Source of the DNA: Pseudomonas sp. RSB 5.4
Lineage (GTDB): Bacteria; Pseudomonadota; Gammaproteobacteria; Pseudomonadales; Pseudomonadaceae
DNA: 64,000 nucleotides
Direction: 5' to 3'
Assembly: GCF_037126175.1 (NCBI RefSeq)
Contig: NZ_CP146986.1
Span: forward strand, 5,952,501 to 6,016,500
In this document: piece after piece, positions 44,226 to 53,164 of the stretch
Position numbering within the stretch: the stretch's first letter is position 1
Layout of the letters: the number at the start of each line of letters is the position of its first letter
The notes under the pieces: model-generated
The model's input: the letters and a program-made list of their open reading frames with translations, nothing else
Told to the model about the DNA's origin: nothing
Database searches by the model: none
Program-made: the position numbers and the translations under genes

Positions 44226-45476
44226 ATGTCATATAAAAACACTCTTGCCCTGGCCGCCCTGTGTGTTGCGATTACCGGATGTGCGCAGACCCCTAAAAAT
44301 GATGCGGACGGCGGCAGTTGGTGGTCGTTCGGCTCTTCCGATAAAGCAGCGGCCAAAGATCCAGTATCGGCGCCAGCTCCAGCGACAGCGTCTGCATCTG
44401 CATCTGCATCTGCATCTGCATCTGCATCTGCAAAGGCACCGGCTCCAGCGGCAGCCCCGGCCCCGGCCCCAGCCCCGTTGAAGCCTGCCGCCACCGCACC
44501 GGTGGCCAAGGCTGAAAGCAGCAGCCCTTGGTACTGGCCGTTCGGCGGTTCGGACAACTCGGCCGCTAAGTCTGATGTGAAACCCGACGTCAAAGCTGAA
44601 GTGAAACCTGAGGCGAAACCCGACGCCAAGCCGGCTGTAGTCGCCAACGCCAATGCCAACGCTGACACAGGCACCAAGTGGTGGTGGCCATTCGGCAAGC
44701 AGCAGAGCACTGCCAAAGATCAGGTTGCCGCTAAAGTCGTGCCGATGCCGGATCCGAAAGTCACCCAAGCCTGGCTTGACGATTATGAGCCGCGTCTGCG
44801 TGCCGCCATCAAAGGCAGCAACCTGCAGTTCGAACGTCGTGAGAACGTGCTGGTGCTGATCGCACCGGTTGAAGGCTCGTTCAACCCGAAACGTCCGGCC
44901 ATGCTGCTCCCGGTTACCCTGAGCCCGTTCACCAACGTCGCCAAAATCCTCGAAGCCGATCCGAAAACGGCGATCCTGGTACTCGGTCACAGCGACAGCT
45001 CGGGCGTGGCGGCGGATAACACCAAGCTCAGCCTGGAACGCGCCCAATCGGTGGCCGCGATCTTCCGTCTCAGCGGCCTGCAACGTGACCGCCTGATGCT
45101 GCGTGGCATGGGGGCCGACGCTCCGCGCGCGGCTAACGACAGTGTTGAAGGCCGTGCCTTGAACCGTCGTATCGAGCTGCTGGTTACACCGCAGAACACC
45201 ATGGTTGCGCTGTTGAGCAAGTACAACATGCCAGCTCCGGCACCGGTGACTCTGGTTGCCGCGCAGGACGTCAAGCCAGTCGACAAGCCGGTAACGCCAG
45301 CGCCTGCCGCGAAGAAAGCCGCGGCATCGGCGACTAAAAAGGCTCCAGCGAAAAAAGCTGCAGCCAAAGCACCTGCGAAGAGGGCTCCAGCCAAGACTCC
45401 GGTGAAGAAAACCGAGCCGGCCAAAGCCGCAGCGACCGACAAGAAGGTCGCTGCCACCGATGCTGCCAAGCAGTGA
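44226..45476 (+). CDS. OmpA-family lipoprotein with low-complexity linker and H1-like tail
   Basis: The 416-residue protein has a lipobox AITG-C (about residue 20). A long Ala/Ser/Pro/Lys linker holds (Ser-Ala)7, and three WWSFG/WYWPFGG/WWWPFGK aromatic repeats punctuate it. The OmpA domain follows (LVLGHSDSSGVAADN, LSLERAQSV, GRALNRRIEL). After it comes about 70 residues of Lys/Ala/Pro (KKAPAKKAAAKAPAKRAP), like histone H1 or AlgP tails. The OmpA part binds peptidoglycan. The basic tail could contact teichoic-like or nucleic acid polyanions; that is speculation. The start at 44226 is followed by an ordinary lipoprotein signal. Confidence 0.88.
   Translation: MSYKNTLALAALCVAITGCAQTPKNDADGGSWWSFGSSDKAAAKDPVSAPAPATASASASASASASASAKAPAPAAAPAPAPAPLKPAATAPVAKAESSSPWYWPFGGSDNSAAKSDVKPDVKAEVKPEAKPDAKPAVVANANANADTGTKWWWPFGKQQSTAKDQVAAKVVPMPDPKVTQAWLDDYEPRLRAAIKGSNLQFERRENVLVLIAPVEGSFNPKRPAMLLPVTLSPFTNVAKILEADPKTAILVLGHSDSSGVAADNTKLSLERAQSVAAIFRLSGLQRDRLMLRGMGADAPRAANDSVEGRALNRRIELLVTPQNTMVALLSKYNMPAPAPVTLVAAQDVKPVDKPVTPAPAAKKAAASATKKAPAKKAAAKAPAKRAPAKTPVKKTEPAKAAATDKKVAATDAAKQ
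44391..44432 (+). repeat. Hexanucleotide microsatellite (TCTGCA)7
   Basis: Seven perfect copies of TCTGCA lie in the linker region of the OmpA-like gene and encode (Ser-Ala)7. Unit changes keep the frame and would only vary linker length. Confidence 0.97.
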
Positions 45477-45500
45477 TCCGCTAACGAAAAGGAATGCGCC

Positions 45501-46148
45501 ATGACTCAGGCTCTGGCTGATATGCGTCGTGATTACACCCGGGATGGCCTGACCGAGGCGCAAGCCCCGGGCGAGCCGTTCGCGCTGTTTCACCAGTGGT
45601 TTGCCGACGCGGTGAAAACCGAACAGGCGCCGGTGGAGGCCAACGCGATGACCCTGGCCACGGTCGATGCGGACGGGCGTCCGCATTGTCGCATTCTGCT
45701 GCTCAAGGGCCTGGACGCGCAGGGCTTCACCTTTTTCACCAACTACGACAGTGCCAAGGGGCAGCATCTGGCGGCGAATCCTTTCGCGGCCATGACGTTT
45801 TTCTGGCCAACCCTGGAGCGCCAGGTGCGTATTGAAGGGCGGGTGGTGAAGGTCACGCCTGAAGAGTCCGACGCGTATTATCAGGTGCGCCCGCTGGGCA
45901 GCCGGCTCGGCGCCTGGGCCTCGCCGCAGAGCCGGGTGATCAACGGCCGTGGCGAGCTAGAGGATTTGCTCAAGGCCACCGAGCAACGCTTCAGCGATAC
46001 TCAGCCTGACTGCCCGGAGCACTGGGGCGGCTATCGCCTGCTGCCTGAGCGCATCGAGTTCTGGCAGGGCCGTCCAAGTCGTCTGCATGATCGCCTGAAC
46101 TATCGTCAGCAGGGTGCCGACTGGATTCTTGAACGTCTGGCGCCTTAA
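45501..46148 (+). CDS. pdxH: Pyridoxamine 5-phosphate oxidase
   Basis: The 215-residue flavoenzyme has the family start [20 protein letters not shown], the FMN-binding [25 protein letters not shown] block, and the C-terminal signature [17 protein letters not shown]. It oxidises pyridoxine or pyridoxamine phosphate to pyridoxal phosphate. It starts 24 bases after the OmpA-like gene and may be cotranscribed. Confidence 0.97.
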   Translation: MTQALADMRRDYTRDGLTEAQAPGEPFALFHQWFADAVKTEQAPVEANAMTLATVDADGRPHCRILLLKGLDAQGFTFFTNYDSAKGQHLAANPFAAMTFFWPTLERQVRIEGRVVKVTPEESDAYYQVRPLGSRLGAWASPQSRVINGRGELEDLLKATEQRFSDTQPDCPEHWGGYRLLPERIEFWQGRPSRLHDRLNYRQQGADWILERLAP

Positions 46149-46153
46149 GCAGT

Positions 46154-46390
46154 CTACCGAGCGAGATAGCCTGCCGCAGCGGCCTCAAGCCACTGCGGCA
46201 GGTCCCGACGCTTGACCTTCTGCGCCCGGGCATCTGCCAGTTGTTCGAGCATGAAGGTGCGTTTGCCTTCGTCCTTGCCAGCCAGGGATAGCGCCAGATC
46301 ACGGTCCATCCAGCGTCTGATCCGTACGTACAGCCACCCGTGGAAGTACAAACCGGCGACGGTGGTGACGAAAATGATCACGTAATCCAT
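46154..46390 (-). CDS. Small inner-membrane protein
   Basis: The 78-residue protein starts with one membrane helix (DYVIIFVTTVAGLYFHGWLYV). A charged cytoplasmic part follows (RIRRWMDRDLALSLAGKDEGKRTFMLEQLADARAQKVKRRDLPQWL) and is probably helical. It converges on pdxH with a 5-base gap. Conserved location next to pdxH is likely in this genus. Function unknown. Confidence 0.75.
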   Translation of the reverse strand: MDYVIIFVTTVAGLYFHGWLYVRIRRWMDRDLALSLAGKDEGKRTFMLEQLADARAQKVKRRDLPQWLEAAAAGYLAR

Positions 46391-46557
46391 GAAAAATCCT
46401 TGGGTCGGCAGGGCGGGTTGGGCGATTTGGCGCTACTGTTGGGTGGGCGGCAGGTGCCTGTACCGGGCCTGAATAAAATCAAGTTTATCCCGGCCGCGTC
46501 GTGACAGGCGTCAAGCTGCGGGGTTTAATGAATACATGTTCTTTTGGAGTTGATGCT

Positions 46558-47022
46558 ATGCGTAAGTCTGTTCTGCTGGTTGCTTCCTTTTCCACGATGG
46601 CGATGTTGCTGACCGGCTGCCAGTCGAGCCTGACCGGTGACTCCTACTCCCGTGACGAAGCGCGTCGTGTGCAGACGATTCGCATGGGCACCATCGAATC
46701 CCTGCGTCCGGTGAAAATCGAAGGCACCAAGACCCCGATCGGCGGCGCTGCAGGCGCAGTGGTCGGTGGTGTCGGCGGCAGCGCCATCGGTGGCGGCAAA
46801 GGCAGCATCGTCGCGGCGGTCATCGGCGCCGTGGCCGGCGGCCTGATCGGTTCGGCCACCGAAGAAGGCCTGACCCGCACCCAGGGCGTTGAAATCACCG
46901 TGCGCGAAGACGACGGCAGCATGCGTGCCTACGTGCAACAGGTTCAGGAAAACGAAGTGTTCCGTGTCGGTGAGCGCGTGCGCATCTCCACCGTCGGTGG
47001 CACCAGCCGCGTTTCGCACTAA
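46558..47022 (+). CDS. slyB: Glycine-zipper 2TM lipoprotein (SlyB/Pcp-like)
   Basis: The 154-residue protein has a lipobox MLLTG-C (about residue 21). A glycine zipper follows (GGAAGAVVGGVGGSAIGGGKGSIVAAVIGAVAGGLIGSATEEG). The C-terminal soluble part (VEITVREDDGSMRAYVQQ) also fits SlyB. SlyB proteins stabilise the outer membrane under PhoPQ-type stress. A good terminator follows at 47043. Confidence 0.88.
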   Translation: MRKSVLLVASFSTMAMLLTGCQSSLTGDSYSRDEARRVQTIRMGTIESLRPVKIEGTKTPIGGAAGAVVGGVGGSAIGGGKGSIVAAVIGAVAGGLIGSATEEGLTRTQGVEITVREDDGSMRAYVQQVQENEVFRVGERVRISTVGGTSRVSH

Positions 47023-47042
47023 GCGGAAACGAGCGGTAAAAG

Positions 47043-47076
47043 AAAACCCCAATCAGGTGACTGGTCGGGGTTTTTT
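47043..47076 (+). terminator. Terminator of slyB-like gene
   Basis: Stem AAAACCCC / GGGGTTTT with an inner CAG/CTG pair and a run of six T. It lies 21 bases after the stop and can also serve the convergent immunity gene. Confidence 0.9.
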
Positions 47077-47096
47077 GTTTGTTTCAATTCGCCTGA

Positions 47097-47348
47097 TCAG
47101 TGCTGGGCACAGGTGCCCATGAAATACTCCAGACCCTTCGGGAAGCTGACGTTCAGAAGGACTTCCAATGCGCTTACTTGATCCCGGCTCAATAACAATT
47201 CTCCAGGCTCCAGCTCGTTAAGCGGCTTGGATTCAATGAGCTGTGCAACCTTTTGATTCATTTCGCTATCGTTGATATCCATTTCAAACTGTAGCGAGCT
47301 GTCTTGGATTTCGTCAGGGTAAAACCCGGTTATTGAAAGGTAACGCAT
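47097..47348 (-). CDS. Bacteriocin immunity protein (pyocin S6 immunity-like)
   Basis: The 83-residue acidic protein has the form ITGFYPDEIQDSSLQFEMDI and FPKGLEYFMGTC. From memory this resembles the immunity proteins of pyocin S6-type rRNases more than classical colicin E3 immunity proteins. It starts 11 bases after the bacteriocin stop on the same strand, the usual toxin-immunity order. It should bind and block the toxin's C-terminal domain. Confidence 0.78.
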   Translation of the reverse strand: MRYLSITGFYPDEIQDSSLQFEMDINDSEMNQKVAQLIESKPLNELEPGELLLSRDQVSALEVLLNVSFPKGLEYFMGTCAQH

Positions 47349-47359
47349 GTTTTAGTCCC

Positions 47360-48553
47360 TTAATTTCTAGAGGTTCTTCTATCCGGCTCGGCGGGCCCGG
47401 TTTGTTCGCCAGTAATATGATTGAACTCACCCAAATGAGTGGTTCCCAGTTTGTCGTATTTTTCTACAGCATTGCTTTTGTAATCCCATTCATAGATCCG
47501 ACCTTTGCGGTCTACCCAGCGTGCTCGCCGCTTTCCTCCACCCTGAACCGATGACTTGGACTTCACTCTGACCGCATCAGGAAACGCAGGTAGCGTCTTT
47601 GGGTGGTCGTAGTAGGCATGGTCGCGAGCTCGACTGAGCACAATGTAAACCGGCTTAACCCCCGAATCCGCCGGAAACACCAAAATGAAATCCCGATACT
47701 CCGGCGGATAAACCGGGTTCACCAGAATCCCGTCCGCCGCTTTCGTCGGTGGGTATACCCAGATATGCGGTGCCTGCGGAGCGGCCTCCAGCGCGGGGAT
47801 GCCGAGGATGTCGGAGCCGTCCACGGCGGGCGTCCAGATCAGTTCGATGCCTTCGCCGAGGTCTGCGACAAAGCGGTTATCACGTGCGGTGAACTGCGCG
47901 ACATCGACCATTTCCCAGTCGCGATTCTTGCCGGTGTAGAAACCATAACCCTTGAGGCTGCCGTCGGCCTGTTGTTCGACATGCAGGCGCACGCGGGTTC
48001 GAGCCTGTTTGAGGGCGAGCAACTGGTCTTCGGTGTAGAGGGCGCTGTCGCCCAGGTTCGATGGCATGAGCAACGCCACCAGCCCGACCAAAGGGGTCAC
48101 AACGGCGGCGGAAGCGATGGCGGGCAATGCCTTGAACGCCTCACCCGCAAGGGCGAAGGTGCCCAGGCCTGCCGGGATGGCAGTGCCGCTGATTTTCTTG
48201 AGTGGAACGCCGCCGCTGTCATCGGCTTCACGGCCGCCGAGCAGGACCAGATCTCCGTAATCCTTCAGGCTGTCAGTCGGCACCATCCCCGAAGGATTCG
48301 AGTAATCGATGATCGCGTCCGGCAACTTGCAGGACTTGGCGAACACGCACCCGGCACGCACGGGATCAGGCTTTTTCGCCGCAACCTCGCGGCTGCGCTC
48401 GAAGGCCTCCTGCCGCGCCAGCATGGCGTCGTATGCGTTTTGTCGAGCGTCGCGCTCGGCCAGTTCAGTGGCCGTCATATAGCGGTAGGTGACGTGATGA
48501 CCGTCGCCCGCCGGTGGGTTGGGAACCCGGGGAATGTCCTTGTTGCGAGCCAC
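47360..48553 (-). CDS. S-type-pyocin-like bacteriocin with colicin E3-type rRNase domain
   Basis: The 397-residue protein has a short N-terminus, a pyocin-S-like translocation domain (about 110-310; IWTPAVDGSDILGIPALE, YPPEYRDFILVFPADSG) and a C-terminal E3-like domain (about 342-397: RRARWVDRKGRIYEWD, HLGEF, TGEQTGPAEPDRR). In colicin E3 the catalytic set is D510, H513 and E517. Here the aligned residues are D357, S360 and E364, so the histidine is changed. No receptor-binding domain for a TonB-dependent receptor is evident, and the protein is shorter than typical pyocins. The GGGKRRARW linker before the toxin domain is intact. It is coupled to the immunity gene. Confidence 0.82.
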   Translation of the reverse strand: MARNKDIPRVPNPPAGDGHHVTYRYMTATELAERDARQNAYDAMLARQEAFERSREVAAKKPDPVRAGCVFAKSCKLPDAIIDYSNPSGMVPTDSLKDYGDLVLLGGREADDSGGVPLKKISGTAIPAGLGTFALAGEAFKALPAIASAAVVTPLVGLVALLMPSNLGDSALYTEDQLLALKQARTRVRLHVEQQADGSLKGYGFYTGKNRDWEMVDVAQFTARDNRFVADLGEGIELIWTPAVDGSDILGIPALEAAPQAPHIWVYPPTKAADGILVNPVYPPEYRDFILVFPADSGVKPVYIVLSRARDHAYYDHPKTLPAFPDAVRVKSKSSVQGGGKRRARWVDRKGRIYEWDYKSNAVEKYDKLGTTHLGEFNHITGEQTGPAEPDRRTSRN

Positions 48554-48688
48554 TGAGCGTCCTTTCGTTCATCCATCGTCAACCCTTCGAAAGGGCTGCG
48601 CGACGTTAACGAAAGCAGGCAGAGGGTGGCTGTAGGACGCATCTCTAATGGGCTGGGGATTGTTCGCTATTTGTCAGGCAAGCCAGGC

Positions 48689-48841
48689 CTGTGGTGAGGG
48701 GATTTATCTCCGGGATTGTTCGCTGGTTTTCAGACGAGCCTGGACTTGTGGCGAGGGAGCTTGCTCCCGCTGGGCTGCGCAGCAGACCCGGGATATTGGG
48801 ATCGCTTCGCGCTCCAGCGGGAGCAAGCTCCCTCGCCACAA
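48689..48841. repeat. Palindromic repeats (GTGGCGAGGGAGCTTGCTCCC family)
   Basis: A full element with arms TTGTGGCGAGGGAGCTTGCT / AGCAAGCTCCCTCGCCACAA runs from 48746 to 48841. A lone half of the related GTGGTGAGGGGATTTAT type precedes it at about 48689-48712. It lies between the nhaA end and the bacteriocin operon start. Confidence 0.88.
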
Positions 48842-48859
48842 CGAGCCCATTCACAGGTC

Positions 48860-50047
48860 CTATGCAGGTGAATGTGCGTTATGGCGACTCGCCGCCGCCG
48901 TCACCGCATACCCGATCAACGCCGCCAGAATCGAACCGGTCAGAATGCCCATCCGGTCCATGCCGGCGTAGTCGCTCACGCCCGGTTCAAAGGCCAGCGA
49001 GCCGACAAACAGGCTCATGGTGAAACCGATGCCGCAGAGGATCGCCACGCCCAGTACCTGACCCCAATTGGCACCTTGGGGCAGAGCGGCGATGCCGATT
49101 TTCACCGCCAGCCAGGTCAGGCCGAACACACCGACGGTTTTGCCCAGCAGCAAGCCGATGGCGATACCCATGGGGACGTGATGGGTGAAGCTTTCGACGG
49201 TCACCCCACTCAGCGACAGCCCGGCGTTGGCGAAGGCGAACAGCGGCAGAATGCCGTAGGCCACCCACGGATGAAGCGCGTGTTCGAGGGTCATCAATGG
49301 CGAGGGTTCGGCATTTTTCGTGCGTAGCGGGATGCAGAACGCCAGCGTGACCCCGGCCAGTGTCGCGTGAACCCCGCTCTTGAGCACGCACACCCACAGG
49401 ATCAGACCGATGATCATGTACGGGCCGAGCTTGACCACGCCGAGCCGGTTCATCGCCACCAGCGCTGCGATGCATGCCGCCGCCAGACCCAGCGACAGGC
49501 TCGAGAGTTCGCCGGAATAGAAGACCGCGATGATCACGATGGCGCCGAGGTCGTCGATGATCGCCAGCGTCATCAGAAACAGTTTCAGCGACACCGGCAC
49601 ACGCTTGCCCAGCAGCGCCAGTACGCCGAGGGCGAAGGCGATGTCGGTGGCGGTGGGAATCGCCCAGCCGTTCAGGGCGGGCGGGTTGTCACGATTGAGC
49701 AGCCAGTAGATCAACGCAGGCACCAGCATGCCGCCGACCGCCGCTGCTCCCGGCAGGACGATCTGCGATGGTTTCGACAGCTGCCCGTCGAGCACTTCGC
49801 GCTTCACTTCCAGACCGATCAGCAGGAAGAACAGTGCCATCAGGCCGTCGTTGATCCACAGCAGCAGCGGCTTGGCGATTTTCAGCGCACCGATCTGCGT
49901 CACCACCGGGGTGTCGAGAAACCCGGTGTACAGCCATGACAGCGGTGAGTTGTTGATGATCAGGGCGAGGATGGCGGCGGCAATCAATAGCAAGCCGCTG
50001 GCCGCTTCCAACTGAAAGAAACGGGTAAAGGTTCTGCGCAGCGGCAA
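48860..50047 (-). CDS. nhaA: Na+/H+ antiporter NhaA
   Basis: The 395-residue protein has about 12 membrane helices and the paired aspartates of the ion site in [37 protein letters not shown] and the pH-sensing-like N-terminus are also typical. It exports sodium or lithium in exchange for protons at alkaline pH. I choose TTG at 50047 ([18 protein letters not shown]) because GGAG stands 7 bases upstream and NhaA proteins start there; an ATG at 50083 would add 12 odd residues. Confidence 0.93.
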   Translation of the reverse strand: MPLRRTFTRFFQLEAASGLLLIAAAILALIINNSPLSWLYTGFLDTPVVTQIGALKIAKPLLLWINDGLMALFFLLIGLEVKREVLDGQLSKPSQIVLPGAAAVGGMLVPALIYWLLNRDNPPALNGWAIPTATDIAFALGVLALLGKRVPVSLKLFLMTLAIIDDLGAIVIIAVFYSGELSSLSLGLAAACIAALVAMNRLGVVKLGPYMIIGLILWVCVLKSGVHATLAGVTLAFCIPLRTKNAEPSPLMTLEHALHPWVAYGILPLFAFANAGLSLSGVTVESFTHHVPMGIAIGLLLGKTVGVFGLTWLAVKIGIAALPQGANWGQVLGVAILCGIGFTMSLFVGSLAFEPGVSDYAGMDRMGILTGSILAALIGYAVTAAASRHNAHSPA

Positions 50048-50219
50048 GGTCACTCTCCATCTACATGGCATAAGGTCAGACACGCACTTGCACAGAGCCT
50101 AGCAGTTGGCGGATATATTGAGGCTCAGCTGTATCTGTGAGGCCTGTAGGTTTTTTCCTATGCTTGGCGGCTGAGCCTGTGACGAGGCAATTTCTGCCCG
50201 AATCAACGAGAGCATGATC

Positions 50220-51314
50220 ATGAGCGACAACCGCCAGTGGGCCCGCGAAGCCATCCGCATTATCGAAGCGGACTTCCAGCGCAGCGCCGACACCCATCTG
50301 ATCCCCTTGCCGCTACCGGGTTTCCCGGGTATCGAGTTGTATTTCAAGGATGAGTCCAGTCATCCCACCGGCAGCCTCAAGCATCGCCTGGCGCGGTCGT
50401 TGTTCCTGTATGCGTTGTGTAACGGCTGGCTCAAGCCCGGCGCGCCGGTGATCGAGGCGTCCAGCGGTTCGACGGCGATTTCCGAGGCGTATTTCGCGCG
50501 CATGCTCGGTTTGCCGTTCATTGCGGTGATGCCGGCGACCACCTCGAAAGAGAAAATTGCGCAGATCGCTTTCTACGGTGGCCAGAGCCATCTGGTAAAG
50601 GATCCGACGCAGATTTACGCCGAATCCGAACGTCTGGCCCGCGAGCATGGCGGCCACTTCATCGACCAGTTCACCTATGCCGAGCGGGCCACCGACTGGC
50701 GGGCGAACAACAACATCGCCGAGTCGATCTTCCAGCAGATGCGTTTCGAGCAACATCCCGAACCGAGCTGGCTGATTTCCAGCCCCGGCACCGGCGGCAC
50801 CACCGCGACCCTGGGTCGTTACGTGCGTTATCGCCAGCATTGCACCCGGGTGCTGTGCGCCGACGCCGAGCGTTCGGTGTTTTTCGATTACTACCAGACC
50901 GGCGACGCGAGTCTGCGCCTGGATTGCGGTTCGCGAATTGAAGGCATTGGCCGGCCACGGGTCGAGGCGTCGTTCCTGCCCAAGGTGATCGATGCGATGG
51001 TCAAGGTGCCGGACGCCTTGTCTCTGGCGGCCATGCATTATCTGGCGCAGCGTCTGGGACGGCATGTCGGCGGGTCGAGCGGCACCAACCTGATCGGCGC
51101 GCTGATGGCAGCGCAACAGATGAAAGCGACGGGGGAGTCGGGATCAATCGTGGCGATACTGTGCGATGGTGGCGAGCGGTATGCCGACACCTATTACGAT
51201 CAGGCCTGGCTGAAGGCGCAGGGCTATGAGCTGGAGGGGTTGATGGCGGCAGTGGCGGCGAGTGCCGAGAAAGGTGAGGCGCTGCCGACCTCGGTGTTGC
51301 GCGCCAATATCTAA
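50220..51314 (+). CDS. PLP-dependent cysteine synthase-family enzyme
   Basis: The 364-residue fold-type II PLP enzyme has the PLP lysine in SHPTGSLKHR (about 56), the substrate loop EASSGSTAIS and the phosphate-binding GTGGTTATLG. The closing GGSSGTNLIGAL also fits. It resembles cysteine synthases but also Cds1-type cysteine desulfhydrases, so direction (make or break cysteine) is open. It is divergent from nhaA and ends before a REP pair. The ATG at 50220 is preferred over 50214. Confidence 0.85.
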   Translation: MSDNRQWAREAIRIIEADFQRSADTHLIPLPLPGFPGIELYFKDESSHPTGSLKHRLARSLFLYALCNGWLKPGAPVIEASSGSTAISEAYFARMLGLPFIAVMPATTSKEKIAQIAFYGGQSHLVKDPTQIYAESERLAREHGGHFIDQFTYAERATDWRANNNIAESIFQQMRFEQHPEPSWLISSPGTGGTTATLGRYVRYRQHCTRVLCADAERSVFFDYYQTGDASLRLDCGSRIEGIGRPRVEASFLPKVIDAMVKVPDALSLAAMHYLAQRLGRHVGGSSGTNLIGALMAAQQMKATGESGSIVAILCDGGERYADTYYDQAWLKAQGYELEGLMAAVAASAEKGEALPTSVLRANI

Positions 51315-51333
51315 AGCCAAACGCGGAAACCAA

Positions 51334-51423
51334 TGTGGGAGCGGGCTTGCTCGCGAATGCGTCGGGTCAGTCAACATCTTCGTCGACTGACACACTGCAT
51401 TCGCGAGCAAGCCCGCTCCCACA
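51334..51423. repeat. REP pair
   Basis: TGTGGGAGCGGGCTTGCTCG and its complement with a GCATTCG/CGAATGC extension and an inner GTCAGTC...GACTGAC stem. Between convergent genes. Confidence 0.93.
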
Positions 51424-51453
51424 GGAGGTTGGTGTTACTTCAAGACAGATGTA

Positions 51454-53067
51454 TCAGGCTTCCAGACCGAGAATGTCCCGCGCCACGGCCTCGGCAATCC
51501 GAATCCCGTCGACACCCGCCGACAGAATCCCGCCCGCATAACCCGCGCCTTCACCCGCCGGGAACAGACCTTTGACGTTCATGCTCTGCAGCGACTCGTT
51601 ACGCGTGATGCGCAGCGGCGACGAGGTGCGAGTCTCGATGCCGGTCAACACCGCATCGTGCAGCGAGTAACCGCGAATCTGCTTCTCGAACGCCGGCAAC
51701 GCTTCACGAATCGCTTCGATGGCAAAGTCCGGCAGGGCCAGAGCCAGGTCGCCCAGGGCCACGCCCGGTTTGTACGACGGCTCGACTTCGCCCAGTTCGG
51801 TCGACGGGGTGCCATTGATGAAGTCGCCGACCAGTTGCGCCGGGGCCTTGTAGTCGCTGCCGCCGAGGATGAACGCGTGGGATTCCAGACGCTCCTGCAA
51901 CTCGATACCGGCCAGCGGGCCGCCCGGGTAATCGACTTCCGGGGTGATGCCGACGACGATCCCGGAGTTGGCGTTGCGCTCGTTACGCGAGTACTGGCTC
52001 ATGCCGTTGGTGACCACGCGATTCGGCTCGGACGTGGCCGCCACTACGGTGCCGCCCGGGCACATGCAGAAGCTGTAGACCGAACGACCGTTCTTGGCGT
52101 GGTGCACCAGTTTGTAGTCGGCAGCACCGAGTTTCGGGTGGCCGGCGTACTTGCCCAGCCGCGCACGGTCGATCAGTGACTGCGGGTGTTCGATGCGGAA
52201 ACCCACCGAGAACGGCTTGGCTTCCATGAATACGCCACGGCTGTGGAGCATGCGGAAGGTGTCACGGGCACTGTGGCCGAGGGCCAGGACCACGTGTTTC
52301 GAATGCAGGGTTTCACCGCTCGCCAGTTCGACGCCGACCAGTTGGCCGTCTTCGATCAGCACGTCGGTGACGCGCTCCTGGAAACGCACTTCGCCGCCCA
52401 GGGCGCGGATCTCTTCACGCATGGTCTCGACCATGCCGGTCAGACGGAACGTACCGATGTGCGGTTTGCTGACGTAGAGGATTTCTTCCGGCGCGCCGGC
52501 CTTGACGAACTCGTGCAGGACTTTGCGGCCAAGGAACTTCGGATCCTTGATCTGGCTGTACAGCTTGCCGTCAGAGAACGTACCCGCGCCGCCTTCGCCG
52601 AACTGCACGTTGGACTCGGGGTTGAGCACGCTTTTACGCCACAGGCCCCAGGTGTCCTTGGTGCGCTGACGGACTTCGGTGCCACGTTCGAGGATGATCG
52701 GCTTGAAGCCCATCTGAGCCAGCAACAGGCCGGCGAAGATCCCGCACGGGCCGAAACCGACCACGATCGGGCGCTGGCTCAGGTCGCTCGGCGCCTGCCC
52801 GACGAATTTGTAGCTGACATCCGGCGCCACGTTGACGTTACGGTCGTCGGCGAACTTGCCCAGCACCTTGGCCTCGTCGCGCACGGTGAGGTCGATGGTG
52901 TAGATGAAGCACAGTTCGGAGGACTTTTTTCGCGCGTCGTAGCTGCGCTTGAACAAGGTGAAATCGAGCAAATCATCGCTGGCGATGCCCAGGCGCTGCA
53001 CGATGGCGGCACGCAGGTCTTCTTCGGGATGGTCGATTGGCAGCTTGAGTTCGGTGATTCGTAACAT
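51454..53067 (-). CDS. FAD-dependent oxidoreductase (YtfG/COG2509-type)
   Basis: The 537-residue flavoprotein has an N-terminal DUF-like domain (LPIDHPEEDLRAAIVQRLGI), then a dinucleotide fold (VVGFGPCGIFAGLLLAQMG, about 92-110). GEGGAGTFSDGKLYSQIKD and the C-terminal GLFPAGEGAGYAGGILSAGVDG also place it in the uncharacterised FAD dehydrogenase group COG2509. The CMCPGG motif could be redox-active. It is a single gene. The ATG at 53067 begins the conserved MLRITELKL. Confidence 0.88.
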   Translation of the reverse strand: MLRITELKLPIDHPEEDLRAAIVQRLGIASDDLLDFTLFKRSYDARKKSSELCFIYTIDLTVRDEAKVLGKFADDRNVNVAPDVSYKFVGQAPSDLSQRPIVVGFGPCGIFAGLLLAQMGFKPIILERGTEVRQRTKDTWGLWRKSVLNPESNVQFGEGGAGTFSDGKLYSQIKDPKFLGRKVLHEFVKAGAPEEILYVSKPHIGTFRLTGMVETMREEIRALGGEVRFQERVTDVLIEDGQLVGVELASGETLHSKHVVLALGHSARDTFRMLHSRGVFMEAKPFSVGFRIEHPQSLIDRARLGKYAGHPKLGAADYKLVHHAKNGRSVYSFCMCPGGTVVAATSEPNRVVTNGMSQYSRNERNANSGIVVGITPEVDYPGGPLAGIELQERLESHAFILGGSDYKAPAQLVGDFINGTPSTELGEVEPSYKPGVALGDLALALPDFAIEAIREALPAFEKQIRGYSLHDAVLTGIETRTSSPLRITRNESLQSMNVKGLFPAGEGAGYAGGILSAGVDGIRIAEAVARDILGLEA

Positions 53068-53164
53068 GGCGAGGATCCGGATTCGCGGGGCGCACAACTG
53101 CGCCAGGGCGTTTGAAGGCCGCGATTATAAGCCGCAAAGGCCGGATCCGGTGAGGCTAAAACGC

